From NCBI GenBank assembly GCA_030067835.1, contig CP092441.1:1364001-1428000 (forward strand): a DNA stretch of 64,000 nucleotides, given 5' to 3'. Within the stretch, counting starts at the first letter, position 1. Each line of letters starts with the position of its first letter. Positions 53,729 through 61,800 of this stretch are shown piece after piece. The position numbers and the translations under genes are program-made. Source of the stretch: Chakrabartyella piscis (GTDB lineage Bacteria; Bacillota; Clostridia; Lachnospirales; Anaerotignaceae). The notes below the pieces were generated by a model. It made no database searches. It saw only the letters and a program-made list of their open reading frames with translations, and had not been told where the DNA came from.

Positions 53729-54697
53729 ATGAAAGAAAAAACAATTAACTTTTTGAAAATTGCAGTGCGTTGGGTGCTGTTCTTTGCCATTTTTGCTATG
53801 ATATTCACCTATTGTTCCGATATGGTGCGTAGACAAGATGATGAAGTGGATGCCATCTATGGTTTTTATGGTGAAGAAGAAAATACCATAGATGCGTTAT
53901 TTATGGGAAGTAGCCCATATCTTAGAGGGATTTCACCAAACACAATGGAGGCTAATGGATTCACCAGCTATGTGCGTGCATCTGCATTGCAACCACCAAG
54001 TGTCACCTATCATTTGCTTGCAGAATCTTTGGAATATCAATCACCAGAGTTGGTGGTGCTATTTCCAGATAATATCTTCACAGAATATGATTATGTGGAA
54101 CGTGAAGGAGATCTGAGACGTGCTTTGGATGGTATGAAAATATCTAGTCACAAAATCAAAGCGGTATCTGTCATCACAGAAGCGGATGAACGTCAAAGTA
54201 TGTTATCTTATCTATTTCCATTGTTCCGCTACCACGATCGTTGGAAAGAGGTGGAATGGGGTGTTACGGAACCAGAACCATTGCCAGTGATATCTGAAAC
54301 CGATGGGAATGTACCTTTGCCTGATACTGCACCACAAGAATATCCAGAAAACTTTATGGAAGATATGGGGGAAGCATTGCCAGAGTTGGATGCTGAATCT
54401 GCGTATTACTTTGCAAAAATCATTGATTTGTGTGCAGAAAATGACATCGAAGTTTTGTTGTTGCATTTGCCCAAAATGTCATGGAGTTATGCACAAAGCG
54501 AAGCCATTGCAAATTTTGCAGAAGAAATGGGTATAGACTATTTGGATATGGATGTGGAAGAAATACGCAACCAATTGAACTTAGACCCTCAAGTGGATTA
54601 TTATGACCAAGGACATATGAATACCACAGGTTCCATCAAAATATCAGAATGGCTTGGAGAATATTTGACAAGTGCGTATCAATTGCATGAAAAATAA
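53729..54697 (+). CDS. Membrane-anchored DltD/SGNH-like protein
   Basis: 322 residues from the ATG at 53729 (TAGGGGG upstream), shorter than classical DltD (about 400). One N-terminal membrane helix (about 10-30, FLKIAVRWVLFFAIFAMIFTYC) anchors an outer domain with SGNH-like landmarks: Ser in DALFMGSSPYLRG, a middle Asn/Pro block, and the Asp-His pair in YYDQGHMNTTGSIKISEWL. DltD and AlgJ-like proteins complete acyl transfer to the extracellular polymer. Last gene of the operon, followed by two terminators. Confidence 0.82.
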   Translation: MKEKTINFLKIAVRWVLFFAIFAMIFTYCSDMVRRQDDEVDAIYGFYGEEENTIDALFMGSSPYLRGISPNTMEANGFTSYVRASALQPPSVTYHLLAESLEYQSPELVVLFPDNIFTEYDYVEREGDLRRALDGMKISSHKIKAVSVITEADERQSMLSYLFPLFRYHDRWKEVEWGVTEPEPLPVISETDGNVPLPDTAPQEYPENFMEDMGEALPELDAESAYYFAKIIDLCAENDIEVLLLHLPKMSWSYAQSEAIANFAEEMGIDYLDMDVEEIRNQLNLDPQVDYYDQGHMNTTGSIKISEWLGEYLTSAYQLHEK

Positions 54698-54704
54698 ACG
54701 AAGA

Positions 54705-54732
54705 ACTACACCTGAATGGGTGTGGTTTTTTT
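54705..54732 (+). terminator. Terminator of the dlt-like operon
   Basis: ACTACACC pairs with GGTGTGGT around TGAATG and is followed by seven T. Confidence 0.85.
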
Positions 54733-54822
54733 GTTTGTCTGGAATGTAGAAGTGAAGTATAGCAATTTATTAGGTCTCATTATCTTGGATTGGGATGGAA
54801 ATAAATAAAAGAGTTGTTGTAG

Positions 54823-54854
54823 AGCGGGGTTGTTGAGGCAACCTTGCTTTTTTT
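54823..54854 (+). terminator. Second terminator-like hairpin
   Basis: AGCGGGGTTG pairs with CAACCTTGCT (G-U included) and is followed by eight T. The rest of 54733-55024 is AT-rich with no gene visible. Confidence 0.65.
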
Positions 54855-55024
54855 TGTCAAAAAACCATATGCAAACACAAAGATTTGTTGGAAATATACA
54901 AATATTATGCAAATAATACTATAAACAGATAGGAAATAAGGGGATAAAAATAAAATAGAAGTAGTGAACAGATAGAAATGGTATGAAATGTATGAAAAGT
55001 GGTATAAAAAGACGTATTTAACCA

Positions 55025-55053
55025 TTGAAAATGTGGTAATATAGTGATATAAT
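55025..55053 (+). promoter_or_regulatory. Probable promoter of the second Rrf2 gene
   Basis: TTGAAA and TATAAT with a 17-base spacer. A second possible pair (TTGATA at 55070, TATAAA at 55092, 16 bases) lies downstream. The leader to the ATG is 150-190 bases and contains one small hairpin near 55160-55190. Confidence 0.5.
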
Positions 55054-55247
55054 TCAAAATCATACCAATTTGATATTGTTTGTATAGTGAATATAAAATT
55101 CGGAAATGAAAAAGGTCAAATAAAAAAATATACAGATAATATTATTTTTTTGTGCATAGAACGTAACCTTGCTTTGTCAGGGTTCATTTGTAAAATTAAG
55201 GAAATTCATGGAAAAATTCAAAAGTGGAAAAGAAACGAGAGGTACAA

Positions 55248-55649
55248 ATGCAGCTAACAACGACAACAGATTATGGAACAAAAATTATTTGCTATCTGGC
55301 ACAAAACAAAGGTATGGTCAGTGCAACGATACTATCTTCTAAATTAGGCATACCTATGAATTATATTTTCAAAGTGACCAAGCTATTGAAAAGTGCGAAT
55401 CTCATTCAGTCTATTGATGGACAAAAGGGTGGATATGCGCTTGCTAAGGCTGCAAATGAAATTACAGTATTGGATATTACAATGGCAACTGAAAAAACAA
55501 TGCATCTCATTCATTGCTTAGGTGATGATAAGTATTGCTCTAGTGATGAAAAAAAACATTGTAAAATTCGATTGTTCTATGAAGAGTTGGAATCCATAGT
55601 ATACGATAAAATGTCAATTACCATAGAGGATTTGATGATAAAAGAATGA
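55248..55649 (+). CDS. Rrf2-family transcriptional regulator
   Basis: 133 residues from the ATG at 55248 after GAGAGGT. The winged helix is seen in TDYGTKIICYLAQNKGMVSATILSSKLGIPMNYIFKVTKLLKSANL followed by SIDGQKGGYALAKAANEITVLDI. Three Cys (IHCLGDDKYC, then KKHC; spacing 7 and 8) could bind an iron-sulfur cluster, as in NsrR/IscR relatives, but the spacing differs from the other Rrf2 protein at 48298. It lies just upstream of the giant surface protein gene and could control it; nothing in the sequence proves that. Confidence 0.87.
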   Translation: MQLTTTTDYGTKIICYLAQNKGMVSATILSSKLGIPMNYIFKVTKLLKSANLIQSIDGQKGGYALAKAANEITVLDITMATEKTMHLIHCLGDDKYCSSDEKKHCKIRLFYEELESIVYDKMSITIEDLMIKE

Positions 55650-55655
55650 AAGCTA

Positions 55656-55687
55656 AAAACCATATGCGTAATTTAGTGTATGGTTTT
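55656..55687 (+). terminator. Terminator of the second Rrf2 gene
   Basis: AAAACCATA pairs with TATGGTTTT around a 14-base loop. A further small hairpin CATTGG/CCAATG lies at 55779-55796, in the leader of the next gene; no known riboswitch was recognised in 55688-55873. Confidence 0.6.
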
Positions 55688-55873
55688 CAGTATATACTCC
55701 TAATTTTTAGTGGCGCTATTGAGCTGGAAGAATATGAGAAAGTAGGTGATTGTGACAAGAGTAAAATGTTGTAAAAGGCATTGGGTGACGCCAATGTAAT
55801 AAAGGGGGAATGAGCCCATGAATTTCCTGGAATTTAATGTAATCAGAACAAAGTGGTGGATTAGGAGGCTTGC

Positions 55874-58800
55874 ATGAAAAATGCATATAAAAAGTCAATA
55901 CATAAATTGGTATCGTATATATTGACTTTATCAATGATTTGTACAATGGTACCAACAACTGTTTTTGCAGAAGAAGATGTAGAAAATGTGGTGGAATATT
56001 CTGAAACAGTTGAAAAGAATGACGTCGATGTAGAAACAGATGTGGATACGGAAACAGATGTGGATACGGAAACAGATGTGGATACAGAAACAGATGTGGA
56101 TACAGAAACAGATGTGGATACAGAAACAGATGTAGATGTAGAAACAGATGTAGACACAGAAACAGATGTAGACACAGAAACAGACACAGACGTAGACGCA
56201 GACACAGACGTAGACGCAGACACAGACGTAGACACAGAAACAGATGTAGACACAGAAACAGACGTAGATACAGAAACAGATGTAGATACAGAAACAGAAG
56301 AAGAAATTGATGAAGAAGTGGCAGAAATTTTTGAAGAAGTATTGGAAATTGCAGATACTGCTTTATTGGGCTCAGGTACAGAAGAAGATCCATTTCTCAT
56401 TTACACAGCAAATGACTTTTATTTGATTGGGTTAATAGAGGCTGACAATACAACGGAAACAACGTATTATTTTGAACAAATGGACGATTTGGACATGGAT
56501 GATATGACAGAAGGATTGGATTCTTATTATTATGTTGAGGAAACTTTCCATGGTGTATATGACGGTGGTGGAAATACCATCTTCAATATGACCAAACCAT
56601 TGTTCCATACCATTAGTGGTGCAAGTTTAATCGGTGATGTAGATACTACAGTATTGGATTTCTATGATCCAGAATCAGAAGATCCATTTGATATTGTAAC
56701 AGCAGGGGTTATAGATTTGCAGATTCAAGATGCTTGCATCGAAAATATTCCAAGCAATTATTCATCAGGTAATATCGGTACCATTGCACTCAATGCATAT
56801 GATGCGGTGATTCAAGATGTACATTTGACAAATGTATCCATTTCAAGCTACCAAGGTACATTGTCGGGGTTGGTTGCAGAAGCCAATAGACACATTATTG
56901 TAGAATCTTGTAGCTTTAGTAACGTGGATATTGAGAGCAAAGGTGCATCCAGCGTTGTCTTTGTATTCAATGGTTCATGGGGACAAGGTATGATTTATGA
57001 TGTGACCATAGACGCTGACTGTTCATTGCGTACCAAAGTAAATGGTGGTGCATATTATGGTGCAATTATGGGTTCTACAAATTGTACCAGTATCATCAAT
57101 TGTCGCAACTCAGCTACCATTACATCCCAAGGCACCAGTGGCATTGGGGGTATGTTCTACAGCTATGGTAGAATTGAAAACTGTGTAGTTGATGGTAAAA
57201 TTGAATTGGTAGACGCAGACGCAGAAGCATGGATTGGTGGTATTTTGCGTAAAACCAACAGCTCAAATGTAAAAATTATCGATTGTGATGTCAGCGATTT
57301 GGAATTGCCAACACCATATCCAAGCAATAAGCAATATATTGCACGTTTGGTGTGTCATCCACAAAATACAGGTCTTAGTAGCTATGACTTTAGTACAGAT
57401 GGCGTTTTGGGGGATTATGCCTATGTGGATTTGGGTACCAATACATTGTCTGGTGTGGTGACAGAAACGCTTACAGTAAACGAAGGAGCATCTGTTGTCA
57501 TTGGTGAAGATTGTGAAATCGACAATATTGTATTTACAACCACTGGTACTGTTAGAAATTATAGCAATTATCCAATAACATCAATTAAAGCAAATGGGAA
57601 CTTGACAGTAACCGAAACCAATAGTGATATTGGTAGCTTAGAATCGGAAATTGGTAGTGTTACCATTGGTAGTACAGCAGGAACATACACAGGTACCAAT
57701 GGAAAAGAAATTGGTTCCATTGATGCAGGTACATCCGTTACCATTTACCGAAACACAGGTGTCATTGGAGATGTGACAGCTGGAACATCTATTACGGTTG
57801 GACACTCTACAACAACAGAAAGCATTAGAGAATTCAATGTGAATAGTGGTACAATTGGTAGCTTGCATGCAGGCACAGATGTAGCTATCTATACAACAGA
57901 TGAAAATGGTACAGTCGCTATGGGCGATGGAGAATCTATTTCTCTTGGAAGTAGTTTGAAAATCGGTCAAAGCATGGATTATCCAAATGGAAATACCATT
58001 GGTCATGTAGCTACACCAACATCTGGTACAGGAAGTGCTACCATTTACAATGCTGGAGCCATTGGAAATATTTCTTTCAATTCCACATCTAGTATTACAG
58101 TTACCTATAACGAAGGAACCATTGGAAACATGAGCAATACAGGTGCGATTGTTGTAAATCGTAATACAGAAGATGCAACCATTGGCAATATGACAACCAC
58201 AACCGGTAATATTACCATTGGTGCAAGCAATCAAACAAGTACAGCTACAACACCTTCCATTGGTAACGAAGGCACAATGGGCAACTTGAATTCTGGTGCA
58301 GCAGTAACAATTTATCGTAATGCCAACAAGATTGGATGGATCAATGCAGGCACAAGTGTCACAATTGGTCAAGGTAGTGATGCCTATGTTGAATACAATG
58401 GCAATAGTGGTATCATTGGAGCTATCACTGCTGGAACAAGCTTTACAGCATATGCAATTAGCGAAGAAGGTGTAATTGCAGCTGGTGCTGAAGAATCCGT
58501 TGCAATTGGAACTTCTGCTAGAATTGGATATTCAGCAGTCTATCCAAATGGAAATGACATTGGTAGTGTAACCAACACCACAACAGCAGATGTGGACTTC
58601 CATGTGTATAATGGTACAGGAACCATTGGGGATTTGTACAACAACACAGAAGCTACAGCAGCAGAAACCAAAGTCTTCTGTAATGCTGGCGTCATTGGCA
58701 ATGTTACATCAAAGGGTAGCTATGTTATGGTTGGGGTTTCAAACCAAACAGGAACAATTGCGAACAATGCAAATGATGGAACACTTGGCAAATTGACTTC

Positions 58801-61800
58801 TGGAACATATACCACTGTATATCGCAATACAGATACCATTGGCAATATTACAGCAGGTACCTATGTAACCATTGGTCAAGATAGTGCAACATATGCAGAT
58901 TTCCAACAAAACACTGGAACCATTGGTACAATTTCTGCACAAACTGTGGCAAATGTATTCAGCATGGGTGCAGGTTCTATTGGTGCCATTACATCCCAAG
59001 GAACAGCAGTGATTGGTTCTACCAACGTAACAAATGAAAATACAATTACATCTGTTACATCTGTTGGAGCTGCGTCAGGATATTCTTCTGTTTGGTTCCC
59101 AGTAACAGCATCTATGAACAAAATCATCTTTGATGTTGTAGGTGGTGATACAGAATCCACAGTAGAAACTTACAAACATACAACAGGTGGCACACTTACA
59201 TTTACAAAAAATGAAGATGCAACAGTAACATTGACAGATGGAGATGGTACAACACTGCATACATTTGCATCTGATAAAACAATCAATTTGAGTGTAATGA
59301 CCACAGCAGTTACTGGTATCACAGTGAATGAAGGTGTTACAATTGGAGAAATTTCAGCAATTGTCAATGTAACAGGCATTACAAACGAAGGAACCATCAA
59401 TTCCATTTCTGGTACAACCATAACAGTTGCATCCAATACAGGAATGATTGGAACCATTGGTGGTAGCTCTACTATTACAGTGACAGCGAATAGTGGAACC
59501 ATTGGCGATATTACAGGTACATATACCATTACAATTACTTCCAATACAGGTAGCATTGAAAATATCACTTCCACCAATACATCTACACAAGGCATTACTG
59601 TGAAAAACTATGATGCAGGTGTCATCACAGGAACCATCTCCAAAGTGGGTGGTACAAGTACAATGTCTATTGCAAACTATGGTACAGTGGCTTTGGCTTG
59701 TGATATCGTAAACAACACAGGTTTGTTGACGTTGACAGGACCAACCTCCACACCAGTGACTTCCAAACAATTCACTGGCACAATTTCTACAAATGGCAAC
59801 TTGAAACTTGTAGATTATATGGGTACAAATGATGTAAACGATGCTTTGGAAGTGACATTGCAAGATGGAGCAACCATTACAGCAGTAGCAGGCGATGTAT
59901 TTTACTTAAAAGTGTTGGGTGATGCGAAAACAATCTATCTCAATGCAACTGCAACAGAAGAAAATACAAATACCATTGATTTCAGCAATTTGGATACAGA
60001 ACTTTCTGTGTCTGGTAGTATTTTGGCAGGTACAACTGTAATTATGCCAGAAGGTGCTGGTGATGTGGATACTTCTGCTGGAATTGTAGCAGGAACCAGC
60101 ATCACAGAATCCATTTCTGGTAACATTTCCATTAGTGGAACAAGTGTGTACATTCCAGAAGGTGTTACAGTCAGTGCAAATGCTTTGGCATCCTTGAGCT
60201 ACACTGGTGGGACAGCCATTAGTGTCTTGAACAAAGGTACCATTGGTGATTTGTCTGCAACTACAACAGGTGCATTGAACATCTATAACTTTGGTACCAT
60301 TGGTGATGTAACTGCAAGTGGTGCAATCAGTATTTACACCAATACTGGCACAATTGGCAATGTAACCAGTGCAAAAGGTGCAATTACAGTACAAGGTGCA
60401 GTTACAGATGAAAATGTTGAAAATGCAACCATTGTAGGACAAACAGGAATCAGCTATGAATATGGCAATAACAAAGGTGCAACCATTGGCGATATCACTG
60501 CATATTCTTCAGCAGTAGTTTATCGTAATTTGGGTACTGTAGGCAATGTGACATCTACAACAAGTGGCATCACAATTGGATATAGCAGCACAACAGCCAC
60601 CATTCTTGCAGCAGGTTTGGCAATCAATGATGGAACCATTGGCAATTTGACAGCAGTGGGTACTGTAGCAGTCAATACATTTGCTGGAGAAGGCAGTATT
60701 GGTTCTATCACTACAGAAGGAGCCATTACCATTGGTAAATCGGGATACAATAACAACAATGATATAGGCAAAATCCAAAAAACAGGTAGTGACGATAAAG
60801 ATATTACAATCTATAATGCAACTGGTGTTTTGGGTGATGTAATCACTGAAACTGTGGCTGGTACCATTACAGTGGGATACAATGCTGGAAATATTGGTAC
60901 AATGACAAGTGTTGGCAATGTGGCAATCACATACAATTCTGGAACCATTACATCCATAACCAGCGAAGGTTCTTCTATTTCAGTGGGTTCTGATAGCAAA
61001 TCTGAAGGCGATTATGGTAATATTGGTACAATTGGAGATATCCAAGCGTATACTGGAATTGCAATCAAACGAAATACAAATGAAATTGGCAATTTGACAT
61101 CTGAAACCAGTTCCATTACATTGGGACAAAAAACAGATACAAATGGATATGTTTTGTTCAATAACAATACTGGTAGTATTGGCAACATGGATGCTGCGAC
61201 AACTGTTATTTTATACACAGAAAGTGCAGAAGGCTCTGTAGGCACCATCAAAGCAGGAACTTCTGTAACAGTGGGATATTCTTCTACCATTACAAATGGA
61301 AATGATGTAGGAAATATCTTTGCAAGTGGCACAGTCACTGTGTATAACAACGAAGCTACAATTGGAATCATCCAAAGTACAGGTGAAGGTAATATTTCCA
61401 TATCTACATCAAATGGTACTATTGGAGGTATTACAAATGCAAATGGTAGCATTACTGTAACATATAATGGTCCAGAAGGTATCATTGGCGATTTGACCAG
61501 TACCAATAGTAGCATCACTGTAGGTTCTAAAGATAAATCCACAGGCGACTATGGAAATCTTGGTGTCATTGGCAATTTGGATGCAGGTACATCTGTAACC
61601 ATCTATAGAAATACAGGTATCATTGGGAATGTCAATGCAGATACAAGCATCACAATTGGACAAAATTCTGCAACATACATTGCATTCAATACCAATAGCG
61701 GAACCATTGGCTCTTTGGATGCAGGAACAACCATTGCCATTTATGCAGTGGATACAAATGGTACAATTGCAGTGGATGAAGCAAGTAAATATTCCATTGC

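Noticed and set aside
49481..54697. Plain annotation as dltABCD
   Set aside because: Gene order, presence of a GNAT, MBOAT and SGNH lengths, and the missing DltA cysteine argue against assuming D-alanylation of teichoic acids.
55688..55873. Possible riboswitch before the giant surface gene
   Set aside because: Only a 6-bp hairpin is present; none of the conserved cores of known riboswitches, including cyclic-di-GMP classes, could be recognised.
55861..56400. Minus-strand frame of about 180 Ser/Val/Thr residues (SVSVSTS-like)
   Set aside because: It is the antisense shadow of the 18-base tandem repeat of the giant surface protein; no ribosome site.
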